Assembly (NCBI GenBank): GCA_024349765.1
Contig: AP026073.1
Span: forward strand, 5,890,001 to 5,954,000
DNA from: Streptomyces nigrescens
GTDB lineage: Bacteria > Actinomycetota > Actinomycetes > Streptomycetales > Streptomycetaceae
Length of the DNA: 64,000 bases
Reading direction: 5' to 3'
In this document: piece after piece, positions 47,027-55,380 of the stretch
Layout of the letters: the number at the start of each line of letters is the position of its first letter
Position numbering within the stretch: the first letter of the stretch is position 1
Program-made: the position numbers and the translations under genes
Notes under the pieces: generated by a model
The model's input: the letters and a program-made list of their open reading frames with translations, nothing else
What the model was told of the DNA's origin: nothing
Databases searched by the model: none

Positions 47027-48448
47027 TCAGCTGTCGAAGCCCAGCCCCACCTTGTCCATCGCCTTCAGCCACAGGTTGCGGCGTCCGCCGTGGGTGTCGG
47101 CGCGGGTCATCGACCACTGGGTGATGCCGATGCCGGCCCAGCGCAGCGGCTCGGGCGGGAAGGGCAGCGGCTTGCTGCGGACCATCTCCAGCTCCGTGCG
47201 CTCGGTGCGTTCGCCGGCGAGCAGGTCCAGCATCACGTCGGCGCCGAAGCGGGTGGCGCCCACGCCGAGACCGGTGTAGCCGGCGGCGTAGGCGACCCGG
47301 CCGGCGTGCGCGGTGCCGAAGAACGCCGAGAAGCGGGCGCAGGTGTCGATCGCACCGCCCCAGGTGTGGGTGAAGCGCAGGCCCTCCAACTGCGGGAAGC
47401 AGCGGAAGAAGTGCCGGGCGAGCTTCTCGTACGTCTCCGGGTGGTGGTCGTACTCGGCGCGGACGCCGCCGCGGTAGCGGTAGACGATGTCGTAGCCGCC
47501 CCACAGGATGCGGTGGTCGGCGGTGATGCGGAAGTAGTGGAAGTGGTTGTTGGAGTCGGAGAGGCCCTGGCGGTTCTTCCAGCCGATGGCGGCCAGTTGC
47601 TCGTCGGTCAGCGGCTCGGTCATCAGGGCGTGGTCGTAGACCGGGACGATGTACGGGCGCACCCGCTTCACCAGCGACGGGAAGGCGTTGGTGCCGAGCG
47701 CGACATGGCGGGCGAAGACCCGGCCGTACGGGGTGCGGACGGCCATGCCCATGCCCTCGGAGGCGAGCGCGGTGGCGCGGGTGCGCTCGTAGATGCGCAC
47801 GCCGAGGCCCAGGCACGCCTGCTTCAGGCCCCAGGCGAGCTTGGCCGGGTTGACCATGGCGACGCCGTCGCGGTCCCACAGACCGGCCCGGAAGGTCGGT
47901 GAGTCGACCTCGGCGCGGAGCTCGTCCTCGTCGAGGAAGGTGTGCCGGTCCAGGCCGAGCTTCGCGGCGTCCTCGGCGGCCTCCTTGAGCTCGGCGATCT
48001 GGTACGGCTCGGTGGCGATGTCGATCTCGCCGGTGCGCTCGAAGTCGCAGTCGATGCCGTAGCGGGCCACCGCCTCCCCGATGGCGTCGAGGTTGCGGAT
48101 GCCGAGTTCTTCGAGCTTGGCGAGTTCGCCGGGCCAGCGGGCCAGTCCGTTGCCCAGGCCGTGGGTGAGGGAGGCGGCGCAGAAGCCGCCGTTGCGCCCG
48201 GAGGCGGCCCAGCCGATCTCGGCGCCTTCGACGAGCACGACGTCGCGCTGCGGGTCGCGCTCCTTGGCGAGCAGCGCGGTCCACAGTCCGGAGTAGCCGC
48301 CGCCGACGACCAGCAGGTCGCAGTTCTCGTCGCCGACGAGGGCGGGCTGCGCGGCGGGGCGGGCGGGGTCGTCGAGCCAGAAGGGTGTGGGGGCGGCGTC
48401 CGCGAGCGCGTGGACGGGGGACGGGGCGTTCATGGCAGCTCGTGCCAT
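47027..48448 (-). CDS. FAD-dependent amine oxidase (DAO/PuuB type)
   Basis: 473 residues. N-terminal FAD-binding LLVVGGGYSGLWTALLA (from about residue 45) and the acidic end of beta2, VVLVEGAEIGWAASGRNGGF, which carries the SGRNGG motif typical of DAO-fold oxidases for gamma-glutamylputrescine, sarcosine or other amines. The C-terminus contains GYTGLGVGATRFGADVMLDLLAG. It is the last gene of the potDABC run, 14 bp after potC, so it probably oxidises the imported polyamine or its glutamyl derivative to an aldehyde. GGAGC precedes the ATG. Substrate is inferred from context. Confidence 0.9.
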   Translation of the reverse strand: MARAAMNAPSPVHALADAAPTPFWLDDPARPAAQPALVGDENCDLLVVGGGYSGLWTALLAKERDPQRDVVLVEGAEIGWAASGRNGGFCAASLTHGLGNGLARWPGELAKLEELGIRNLDAIGEAVARYGIDCDFERTGEIDIATEPYQIAELKEAAEDAAKLGLDRHTFLDEDELRAEVDSPTFRAGLWDRDGVAMVNPAKLAWGLKQACLGLGVRIYERTRATALASEGMGMAVRTPYGRVFARHVALGTNAFPSLVKRVRPYIVPVYDHALMTEPLTDEQLAAIGWKNRQGLSDSNNHFHYFRITADHRILWGGYDIVYRYRGGVRAEYDHHPETYEKLARHFFRCFPQLEGLRFTHTWGGAIDTCARFSAFFGTAHAGRVAYAAGYTGLGVGATRFGADVMLDLLAGERTERTELEMVRSKPLPFPPEPLRWAGIGITQWSMTRADTHGGRRNLWLKAMDKVGLGFDS

Positions 48449-48462
48449 GGTTCTCAGCTCCT

Positions 48463-49323
48463 CTAGCTCCTCTTACGGCGTTTGCCGGCCAGTTGGCCGA
48501 CCACCACGCACAGCACGGCGACCAGGAACATCGCCGTACCGATGACATTGATCTGAACGGGTGTGCCCCGCTGTGCCGATCCCCAGACGAACATGGGGAA
48601 GGTCACGGTGGAGCCGGCGTTGAAGTTGGTGATGATGAAGTCGTCGAAGGAGAGCGCGAAGGAGAGCAGTGCGCCGGCCGCGATGCCGGGCGCGGCGATC
48701 GGCAGCGTCACCCGCAGGAACGTCTGCGTGGGCGAGGCGTAGAGGTCCTGGGCGGCCTGTTCGAGCCGCGGGTCCATGCTCATCACGCGGGCCTTGACGG
48801 CGGTGACGACGAAGCTCAGGCAGAACATGATGTGCGCGATGAGGATCGTCCAGAAGCCGAACTGGATGCCCATGTTGAGGAAGAGGGTGGCCAGCGAGGC
48901 GGCCATGACGACCTCGGGCATGGCCATCGGCAGGAAGATCAGGGTGTTGACGCCGGCCCGGGCGCGGAAGCGGTAGCGGGCCAGCGCGAACGCGATCATG
49001 GTGCCGAGGACGGTCGCGCCGACCGTGGCCCATACGGCGATCTGCAGGCTCAGTCCCAGTGAGCCGCACAGGTCGGCGACCCCGCACGGATCGGTCCAGG
49101 CGTCCGTGGAGAACCGCTGCCACTGGTAGTTGAAGCGGCCGTTGGGCTTGTTGAACGAGAAGACCATCACGACGAGGTTGGGCAGGATGAGGTAGCCCAG
49201 GGTGCCCAGCCCCGCGAGGGTGACGATGTTGCGGCGCAGCCAGCGCAGGCCCCTGTTGGGCGTGCGGCCGTTCGTGGGCGCCGTGGTTGCCGTGGTCCCG
49301 GCCGTGGTGCTCGATGCCGCCAT
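48463..49323 (-). CDS. potC: Polyamine ABC transporter permease, PotC-like
   Basis: 286 residues with about six membrane segments. The ABC coupling (EAA) loop is LEQAAQDLYASPTQTFLRVT with LPIAAPGIAAG following. Pairs with the PotB-like subunit, whose stop overlaps its ATG by one base. The N-terminal about 30 residues (TAGTTATTAPTNG-like) are a low-complexity Thr-rich extension not needed for transport. Confidence 0.92.
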   Translation of the reverse strand: MAASSTTAGTTATTAPTNGRTPNRGLRWLRRNIVTLAGLGTLGYLILPNLVVMVFSFNKPNGRFNYQWQRFSTDAWTDPCGVADLCGSLGLSLQIAVWATVGATVLGTMIAFALARYRFRARAGVNTLIFLPMAMPEVVMAASLATLFLNMGIQFGFWTILIAHIMFCLSFVVTAVKARVMSMDPRLEQAAQDLYASPTQTFLRVTLPIAAPGIAAGALLSFALSFDDFIITNFNAGSTVTFPMFVWGSAQRGTPVQINVIGTAMFLVAVLCVVVGQLAGKRRKRS

Positions 49324-50258
49324 CAGACCAGATCCTCCGTCCCGGACTTGCGGATGTAGATCGTGACCATCGCGAGGATGGCCGCCATGAGGATGAAGGA
49401 GAGCGCGGCGGCGGTCGGGTAGTCCAGGACCCGCAGGAACTGCGACTGGATGACGTTGCCGATCATCTTCTGGTCGGTGGAGCCCAGCAGTTCGGCGTTG
49501 ATGTAGTCACCGGCGGCCGGGATGAAGGTGAGCAGGGTGCCCGCGACGACGCCGGGCATCGACAGCGGGAAGGTCACCCGGCGGAAGGTGGTGGCCGGGC
49601 GGGCGTAGAGGTCGCCGGCCGCCTCGTGCAGCCGCGGGTCGATGCGCTCCAGCGAGGTGTAGAGCGGCAGGACCATGAACGGCAGGAAGTTGTACGTCAG
49701 TCCGCAGACCACCGCGAGCGGGGTGGCCAGCACCCGGTGTCCCTCGGTGATGCCCAGCGCGCTGGTGACGTCGAGGAGGTGCAGCGAGTTCAGGGCGGCG
49801 ACGACCGGTCCGCCGTCGGCCAGGATCGTCTTCCAGGCCAGCGTGCGGATCAGGAAGCTGGTGAAGAACGGGGCGATGACCAGGATCATCACGACGTTGC
49901 GCCAGCGGCCCGCCTTGAAGGCGATGAGGTACGCCAGCGGGTAACCCAGGAGCAGGCAGAGCGCGGTGGCGATGGCGGCGTAGCCGACCGAGCGGACGAA
50001 CTGCGGCCAGTATTCGCCGAGCGCGTCCCAGTAGGTGGCGAAGTGCCAGGTGACCTTGAAGCCCTCTTCGAGGGAGCCGGTCTGGATGGAGGTCGACGCC
50101 TGGTAGACGAGCGGGGCGGCGAAGAAGACGATCAGCCACAGGATGCCGGGCAGCAGCAGCCAGTAGGGGACCAGCCGTTTGCGGGCCGGGGTCTTGCGCA
50201 CCTCCAGGGGTGCGGTGGTCTGCTCCTCCGCTGGTGCGGGGGTTTCGGTGGTGGTCAC
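49323..50258 (-). CDS. potB: Polyamine ABC transporter permease, PotB-like
   Basis: 311 residues, six membrane segments, EAA loop LHEAAGDLYARPATTFRRVT followed by FPLSMPGVVAG. Overlaps the end of potA by 4 bp (ATGA) and the start of potC by one base, so the three are made in step. A charged Pro-rich N-terminus precedes the first helix (WLLLPGILWLIVFF). Confidence 0.92.
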   Translation of the reverse strand: MTTTETPAPAEEQTTAPLEVRKTPARKRLVPYWLLLPGILWLIVFFAAPLVYQASTSIQTGSLEEGFKVTWHFATYWDALGEYWPQFVRSVGYAAIATALCLLLGYPLAYLIAFKAGRWRNVVMILVIAPFFTSFLIRTLAWKTILADGGPVVAALNSLHLLDVTSALGITEGHRVLATPLAVVCGLTYNFLPFMVLPLYTSLERIDPRLHEAAGDLYARPATTFRRVTFPLSMPGVVAGTLLTFIPAAGDYINAELLGSTDQKMIGNVIQSQFLRVLDYPTAAALSFILMAAILAMVTIYIRKSGTEDLV

Positions 50259-51418
50259 GCGGCCTCCTCGTCGAGGTCCGCGCCGGCCTGGATGTCCTGG
50301 GTGGCGTCCAGCCCGAAGGTGTGCGCCGGGCTCCAGTGCAGCACGATCTCCGCGCCGGGGACGAGCCGGCCGTCGCGCTCGATGTTCTGCTCGTAGACGG
50401 CGAGTTCGCCCAGGCCCGGTACGTCGACGACGTACTGGGTGGAGACGCCGATGAAGCTGGCGTCCTTGATGCGGCCGGGCAGCCGGTTGTGGCCCTCGGT
50501 GATGGACCCGGCGTCGTCGGCGTGCCGCAGGGCGACCTTCTCGGGCCGGACGCCGGCCAGCACCTTCTCGCCCGTACGGGCCGAGGCGCTACATCGGGCG
50601 GCGGGCAGCCGGAGCTTGGCGTCCGCGGCCTTGAGCAGCAGCTCGTCGCCGCCGGCCTCGACGACCTCGGCCTCGATGAGGTTGGAGGTGCCCAGGAAGT
50701 TGGCGACGAAGGTGGTGGCGGGGTTCTCGTAGAGGTCGGCGGGGGCGCCGAGCTGCTCGACCCGGCCGCCGTTCATCACGGCCACGGTGTCGGCCATCGT
50801 CATGGCCTCCTCCTGGTCGTGGGTGACGTGCACGAAGGTGATCCCGACCTCGGTCTGGATGCGCTTGAGCTCCAGCTGCATCTGGCGGCGCAGCTTGAGG
50901 TCGAGGGCGCCCAGCGGCTCGTCGAGGAGCAGCACCTGGGGGTGGTTGATCAGCGCGCGGGCGACCGCGACGCGCTGCTGCTGGCCGCCGGAGAGCTGCT
51001 GCGGCTTGCGGCGGGCCATCGGGCCGAGCTGGACCAGGTCGAGCATCTCCTCGACCTGCTTCTTGACGGACTTGATGCCGCGGCGGCGCAGTCCGAAGGC
51101 GACGTTCTCGTAGATGTCGAGGTGCGGGAAGAGCGCGTAGTTCTGGAAGACGGTGTTGACCTGGCGCTTGTAGGGCGGCAGGACGGTGACGTCCTGGCCC
51201 GCGAGTTCGACGGTCCCGGTGGTGGGCTCCTCCAGGCCGGCGATCATCCGCAGGGTGGTGGTCTTGCCGCAGCCGGAGGCGCCCAGCAGCGCGAAGAAGG
51301 AGCCCGCGGGGACGGTCAGGTCGAGCGGATGGACGGCGGTGAAGGAGCCGTAGGTCTTGCTTATCCCTTGGAGGCGGACGTCGCCGCCGCTGCTCTGGGG
51401 GGTCGCGGTCTTGGTCAT
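50255..51418 (-). CDS. potA: Polyamine ABC transporter ATP-binding protein, PotA-like
   Basis: 387 residues from ATG 51418; the frame runs further upstream inside potD and is not used. Walker A GASGCGKTT, Q-loop, signature LSGGQQQRV, Walker B LLLDEPLGALD and switch HVTHDQEEA are all intact. A C-terminal TOBE domain (about 290-387) is present, as in PotA and other import ATPases of this class. It energises uptake through the PotB/PotC channel. Confidence 0.95.
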   Translation of the reverse strand: MTKTATPQSSGGDVRLQGISKTYGSFTAVHPLDLTVPAGSFFALLGASGCGKTTTLRMIAGLEEPTTGTVELAGQDVTVLPPYKRQVNTVFQNYALFPHLDIYENVAFGLRRRGIKSVKKQVEEMLDLVQLGPMARRKPQQLSGGQQQRVAVARALINHPQVLLLDEPLGALDLKLRRQMQLELKRIQTEVGITFVHVTHDQEEAMTMADTVAVMNGGRVEQLGAPADLYENPATTFVANFLGTSNLIEAEVVEAGGDELLLKAADAKLRLPAARCSASARTGEKVLAGVRPEKVALRHADDAGSITEGHNRLPGRIKDASFIGVSTQYVVDVPGLGELAVYEQNIERDGRLVPGAEIVLHWSPAHTFGLDATQDIQAGADLDEEAA

Positions 51419-51480
51419 GTCGGTCGTCCCGTGGGTCGGTGGGCGAAACGGCTCGGGGGCGGGCCCGGTGCGTGGTGGGG

Positions 51481-52728
51481 TCAGGCGCCGGTGAGGTCGG
51501 AGAACTTCTGGCTGAACACCTTGTTCTCCTTGGCGGTCAGCGCGCGGAAGGAGTGCGACCTGGCGGCCATCTCCTTGTCCGGCAGGATCAGCGGGTTGTC
51601 CGCCGCCTTCTTGTCGATCTTGGCGAGTTCCTCGCGGACGCCGTCGACCGGGCAGACGTAGTTGATGTACGCCGCGAGCTGCGCCGCCACCTTCGGCTCG
51701 TAGAAGTAGTCGATGAGCCGTTCGGCGTTTTCCTTGTGGCGGGCCTTGTTCGGCACCATCAGGTTGTCGGTGGACGTCATGTAGCCGCTCTTGGGGACGA
51801 CGTACTCGATGTCCGGGTTGTCGTTCTGCAGCTGGACGATGTCGCCGGCCCAGGCCACGCACGCGGCGAGGTCGCCCTTGTCCAGGTCCGTGGTGTAGTC
51901 GTTGCCGGTGAAGCGGCGGATCTGCTTGGAGTCGACGCCCTTCTGGAGCCGGGCGATCGCCGCGTCGAAGTCGTCCGCGGTGACCTCCTCGGGCTTCTTG
52001 CCCATGTCCAGGAGGGTCAGCCCTATCGAGTCACGCATCTCGGAGAGGAAGCCGACCCGGCCCTTGAGCTGCGGGTCCTCCAGCAGCTGGCTGACCGAGT
52101 CGACCTTCCGGCCGCCGGTGGCCTTCTTGTTGTACGCGATGATCGCGGGGATGCCCTGCCACACGTAGGAGTGCGCCCGGCCGGGGTCCCAGGCGGGGTT
52201 GCGGAACTGCGCCGAGAGGTTGGCGTAGGCGTGCGGCAGGTTGGCCGGGTCCAGCTCCTGGATCCAGCCGAGGGAGATCATCCGCGCGCACATCCAGTCG
52301 GTGAGCACGATCAGGTCGCGGCCGGTGTCCTGGCCGGCCGCCAGCTGTGCCTGGACCTTGCCGAAGAACTCGTCGTTGTCGTTGATGTCCTCGGTGTATT
52401 TGACGGCGATGCCGGTGCGCCGGGTGAAACGGTCCAGCGTCGGATGGTGCTTGCCGTCGTCGCTGACGTCCATGTACTCGGTCCAGTTGGAGAAGTTGAG
52501 CCGCTTCTCCTTCCGGGAGTGGTCCTGGGACGCCACGGCGTCGGTACGGCCGGCGGGCGGGATGCCGCAGGCCGCCAGGGCGCCCAGGCCGCCGGTGACG
52601 GCCGCCATGGCACCGCCCGCGCGCAGCAGCGAGCGGCGGGTCATGGCGAGCCGGCCGTTGGTCGCGCTCCGGCGCATGGCGGCGAGTTCGACCGCGGACA
52701 GGGGTTCGGGCTGCTGGTGGTGCTCCAT
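51481..52728 (-). CDS. potD: Polyamine-binding lipoprotein, PotD-like (first copy)
   Basis: 415 residues. The N-terminus has a long cytoplasmic lead, then TRRSLLRAGG (Tat-like twin Arg) and lipobox LAAC with Cys at 54. The mature part is a periplasmic-binding-protein fold with NFSNWTEYM, VKYTEDINDNDEF and LDKGDLAACVAWAGD; the acidic residues in DINDNDEF are typical for amine binding. It delivers putrescine or spermidine to PotABC. Distal end of the run at 51.5 kb; its closest paralogue is at 57264-58445. Confidence 0.92.
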   Translation of the reverse strand: MEHHQQPEPLSAVELAAMRRSATNGRLAMTRRSLLRAGGAMAAVTGGLGALAACGIPPAGRTDAVASQDHSRKEKRLNFSNWTEYMDVSDDGKHHPTLDRFTRRTGIAVKYTEDINDNDEFFGKVQAQLAAGQDTGRDLIVLTDWMCARMISLGWIQELDPANLPHAYANLSAQFRNPAWDPGRAHSYVWQGIPAIIAYNKKATGGRKVDSVSQLLEDPQLKGRVGFLSEMRDSIGLTLLDMGKKPEEVTADDFDAAIARLQKGVDSKQIRRFTGNDYTTDLDKGDLAACVAWAGDIVQLQNDNPDIEYVVPKSGYMTSTDNLMVPNKARHKENAERLIDYFYEPKVAAQLAAYINYVCPVDGVREELAKIDKKAADNPLILPDKEMAARSHSFRALTAKENKVFSQKFSDLTGA

Positions 52729-52876
52729 GCGCGGTGCCCTTTCAGGGGGGTGAGCCCGGCGCTCGGCCGGCGGTGACGGTGCCGTGCGGCCGGCTGGCCG
52801 CGGGGTGAGCCCGTAGGGGCGGGGAACGGGCGGGGCGAGGTGGGGGCTCGCTCCGGGGAGTCGACCGGGGACCGGT

Positions 52877-52899
52877 CCGGGGGCCGCCGCGGCCCCCGG
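52877..52899 (-). terminator. Terminator of the first aminobutyraldehyde dehydrogenase gene
   Basis: Nearly perfect palindrome with 11-nt arms and a one-base centre, 9 bp after the stop and 149 bp before potD. Confidence 0.75.
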
Positions 52900-52907
52900 T
52901 GGTCCCT

Positions 52908-54425
52908 TCAGGTGCGGTCCCCGAAGATCGTGCGGTGCCAGTCCTTCCTGGCGACCGCGGTGTTGTCGTACATCACGTGCTTGACCTGGGTGTACTCCTC
53001 GAAGGAGTAGGCCGACATGTCCTTGCCGAAGCCGGAGGCCTTGGCGCCGCCGTGCGGCATCTCGCTGATGATCGGGATGTGGTCGTTGACCCAGACGCAG
53101 CCCGCCTTGATCTCGCGGGTGGCGCGGCCGGTGCGGTAGACGTCCCGGCTCCAGGCGGAGGCGGCCAGCCCGTAGGGGGTGTCGTTGGCCAGCGCGATGC
53201 CCTCGTCGTCGCTGTCGAAGGGCAGCACGACCAGCACCGGGCCGAAGATCTCGGACTGCACGACCTCGCTGTCCTGGGCGGCGCCGGCGATCAGCGTGGG
53301 CAGGTAGTACGCGCCCTTGGCCAGCTCGCCCTGGGGGGCCTCGCCGCCGGTGACGACGGTGGCGTAGTCGCGCGCCCGGTCGACGAAGGCGGCCACCCGG
53401 TCGCGCTGGGTGTGCGAGATCAGCGGGCCCAGGTCGGTGGACGGGTCGAAGGGGTCGCCGAGCCGTACGGTCGCCATCAGGTCGGCGACGCCGCTGACGA
53501 AGGCGTCGTAGAGCGGGCGCTGGACGTAGGCGCGGGTGGCGGCGGTGCAGTCCTGGCCGGTGTTGATCAGCGCGCCGGCGACCGCTCCGTGGACGGCCGC
53601 CTCCAGGTCCGCGTCGTCGAACACGACGAACGGGGCCTTGCCGCCGAGTTCGAGGTGGAGGCGCTTGACCGTGCCGGTGGCGATCTCGGCGACGCGCTTG
53701 CCGACGGCGGTCGAGCCGGTGAAGGAGGTCATCGCGACGGTGCGGTGGCCCACCAGGTGCTCACCGGCGTCCCGGCCGGCCCCGGAGACGATGTTGAGCA
53801 CGCCGTCGGGCAGCCCCGCGCGCTGGGCGGCCTGGGCGAAGAGCAGCGAGGTCAGCGGGGTGATCTCGGCGGGCTTCAGGACGATGGTGTTGCCCGCGGC
53901 GATGGCCGGCAGCACCTTCCAGGCGGCCATCTGGAGCGGATAGTTCCAGGGCGCGATGGAGCCGACGACGCCGATGGGCTCGCGGCGGATCACGGAGGTG
54001 TGGTCGGCGCTGTATTCGCCGGCCGCCTTGCCCTCCAGATGGCGGGCCGCGCCGGCGAAGAATGCGGCATTGTCGATCGAACCCGGCACATCGAACTCAT
54101 TGCTGAGCTTGATCGGCTTTCCGCAGTTCAGCGATTCGGCGAAGGCGAGATCGGCGGCGTCCTCGGCGAGTGCGGCGGCGAAGCGGTGGAGGGTGTCGGA
54201 GCGCTCACCGGGCGTGGCCCCGGCCCACTCCGGGAAGGCCCGTCCGGCCGCCTCGACGGCCGCGTCGACATCGGCCGTACCTGCGAGTTCGTAGCGGTAC
54301 ACCGTCTCGCCGGTCGCCGGGTCCACGACGTCCTGGCTCCGGCCGGAGGTGCCGCTCCGGAGGCTGCCCGCAATGAATTGCGCGCCCTGGGCGAATCGCT
54401 CGGTGACGTCGAATCGGTGATCCAT
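52908..54425 (-). CDS. Gamma-aminobutyraldehyde dehydrogenase (first copy)
   Basis: 505 residues from ATG 54425, with GGAGGAG 9 nt upstream; the frame extends far upstream without support. NAD-dependent aldehyde dehydrogenase: catalytic Glu in HLELGGKAP (near 257), catalytic Cys in NTGQDCTAATR (near 293), and NAD motif IAPWNYPLQMA. The sequence type (GVVGSIAPWNYPL, NTGQDC) matches PatD/PuuC-like enzymes that oxidise 4-aminobutanal to GABA. It is upstream of the potD/ABC/oxidase set on the same strand, the expected next step after amine oxidation. Confidence 0.9.
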   Translation of the reverse strand: MDHRFDVTERFAQGAQFIAGSLRSGTSGRSQDVVDPATGETVYRYELAGTADVDAAVEAAGRAFPEWAGATPGERSDTLHRFAAALAEDAADLAFAESLNCGKPIKLSNEFDVPGSIDNAAFFAGAARHLEGKAAGEYSADHTSVIRREPIGVVGSIAPWNYPLQMAAWKVLPAIAAGNTIVLKPAEITPLTSLLFAQAAQRAGLPDGVLNIVSGAGRDAGEHLVGHRTVAMTSFTGSTAVGKRVAEIATGTVKRLHLELGGKAPFVVFDDADLEAAVHGAVAGALINTGQDCTAATRAYVQRPLYDAFVSGVADLMATVRLGDPFDPSTDLGPLISHTQRDRVAAFVDRARDYATVVTGGEAPQGELAKGAYYLPTLIAGAAQDSEVVQSEIFGPVLVVLPFDSDDEGIALANDTPYGLAASAWSRDVYRTGRATREIKAGCVWVNDHIPIISEMPHGGAKASGFGKDMSAYSFEEYTQVKHVMYDNTAVARKDWHRTIFGDRT

Positions 54426-54508
54426 GGTGCTCTCCTCCGCCGGGCGCCGGGGCCGCTCCGCGGCACTGCCTGGCGTAGCTATTTCCGGAATCGATGGCCG
54501 ATCTTGAC

Positions 54509-54543
54509 AGAGTAGAACAGCCTCAACAAGGGATTCCGTTGTT
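54509..54543 (-). promoter_or_regulatory. Candidate promoter and operator of the first dehydrogenase gene
   Basis: On minus, TACTCT (54514-54509) is a TAnnnT element with an 18-nt spacer to CGGAAT. The -35 position is overlapped by CAACAA-N9-TTGTTG (54524-54544). It contains AACAACGGAATC, which recurs exactly at 60155-60166 upstream of the second dehydrogenase gene. Confidence 0.45.
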
Positions 54544-54598
54544 GCCTTTTGGTTACGCGACGAATTCTGCGATTTCCGTGGTGTACACCCCGACACGT

Positions 54599-54616
54599 TG
54601 TCAGTGCCCGCTGACA
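54599..54616 (+). promoter_or_regulatory. Inverted repeat just upstream of the NADAR gene
   Basis: TGTCAG-N6-CTGACA, perfect 6-bp arms, ending 10 bp before the ATG. A bound protein here would block the gene. Confidence 0.4.
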
Positions 54617-54626
54617 GAATCCCGGC

Positions 54627-55268
54627 ATGATGCACGACAGCACGGGGAGCGACCCGGGGCGGGCCCCGGAGATCGCTGGGGGGATCATGGCCGGGCGCGC
54701 CACGGACGGGCCGCGCTCGGTCGAGGAACTGCGCCGGGAGACCTCCGCCGGCAAGCGTCCGAATTACGTCTTTTTCTGGGGCCACCGCCCGCGCCGCGAC
54801 GGCGGCCTGAGCCCGAGCTGCTTCAGCCAGTGGTGGCCGGCCCCCTTCACGGTCGACGGGACCACCTACGCCACCTCCGAGCACTGGATGATGGCCGGCA
54901 AGGCCCGGCTCTTCGGCGACGCCGAGGCGGAGCGGCAGGCCATCGCGGCCGGCCACCCCAAGCAGGCCAAGGACGCCGGCCGGAAGGTCCGGGGCTTCGA
55001 CGAGGAGACCTGGCGGCGCCACCGCTTCGCCCTGGTCGTCGAGGGCAGCCTGCACAAATTCGGCCAGGACGCCGCCCTGCGGGACTTCCTGCTGGGCACG
55101 AACTCCCGGGTCCTGGTCGAGGCCAGCCCGCTGGACCGCATATGGGGCATCGGCCTGGCCGCCGACGACGAGCGCGCCGCGGCCCCGGAGCGCTGGCGCG
55201 GGCTCAATCTGCTGGGCTTCGCCCTGATGGAGGCCCGCCAGCGACTGCGGGAGGACGCGGCGGCGTAG
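54627..55268 (+). CDS. NADAR family protein
   Basis: 213 residues; ATG 54627 is followed by a second ATG at 54630. The NADAR (YbiA-like) fold has FFWGHRP, CFSQWWPAPFTVDG, TSEHWMMAGKARLFGD, FALVVEGSLHKFGQD, LLGTNSRVLVEASP and DRIWGIGL, in family order. Such proteins are N-glycosidases acting on ADP-ribose-type bonds or riboflavin intermediates, and some reverse ADP-ribosylation of guanine. There is a Pro/Gly-rich N-terminal extension of about 45 residues. It stands alone between the two polyamine modules. Specific substrate unknown; no DarT-like partner seen. Confidence 0.88.
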   Translation: MMHDSTGSDPGRAPEIAGGIMAGRATDGPRSVEELRRETSAGKRPNYVFFWGHRPRRDGGLSPSCFSQWWPAPFTVDGTTYATSEHWMMAGKARLFGDAEAERQAIAAGHPKQAKDAGRKVRGFDEETWRRHRFALVVEGSLHKFGQDAALRDFLLGTNSRVLVEASPLDRIWGIGLAADDERAAAPERWRGLNLLGFALMEARQRLREDAAA

Positions 55269-55301
55269 CCGGGAGCGTCCGCTCACAAGGGCCGCCCCCT
55301 G

Positions 55302-55332
55302 CCCCGTCATCGCCCCGCATAGCATGACGGGG
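55302..55332 (+). terminator. Terminator of the NADAR gene
   Basis: 9-bp perfect stem CCCCGTCAT/ATGACGGGG with a 13-nt loop. Its position also argues against translation of the next gene beginning at 55324. Confidence 0.75.
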
Positions 55333-55380
55333 CCGACCGGGCCGTTCCGCTCAACCGCCCATCCTGACCAGGAGGATCCG

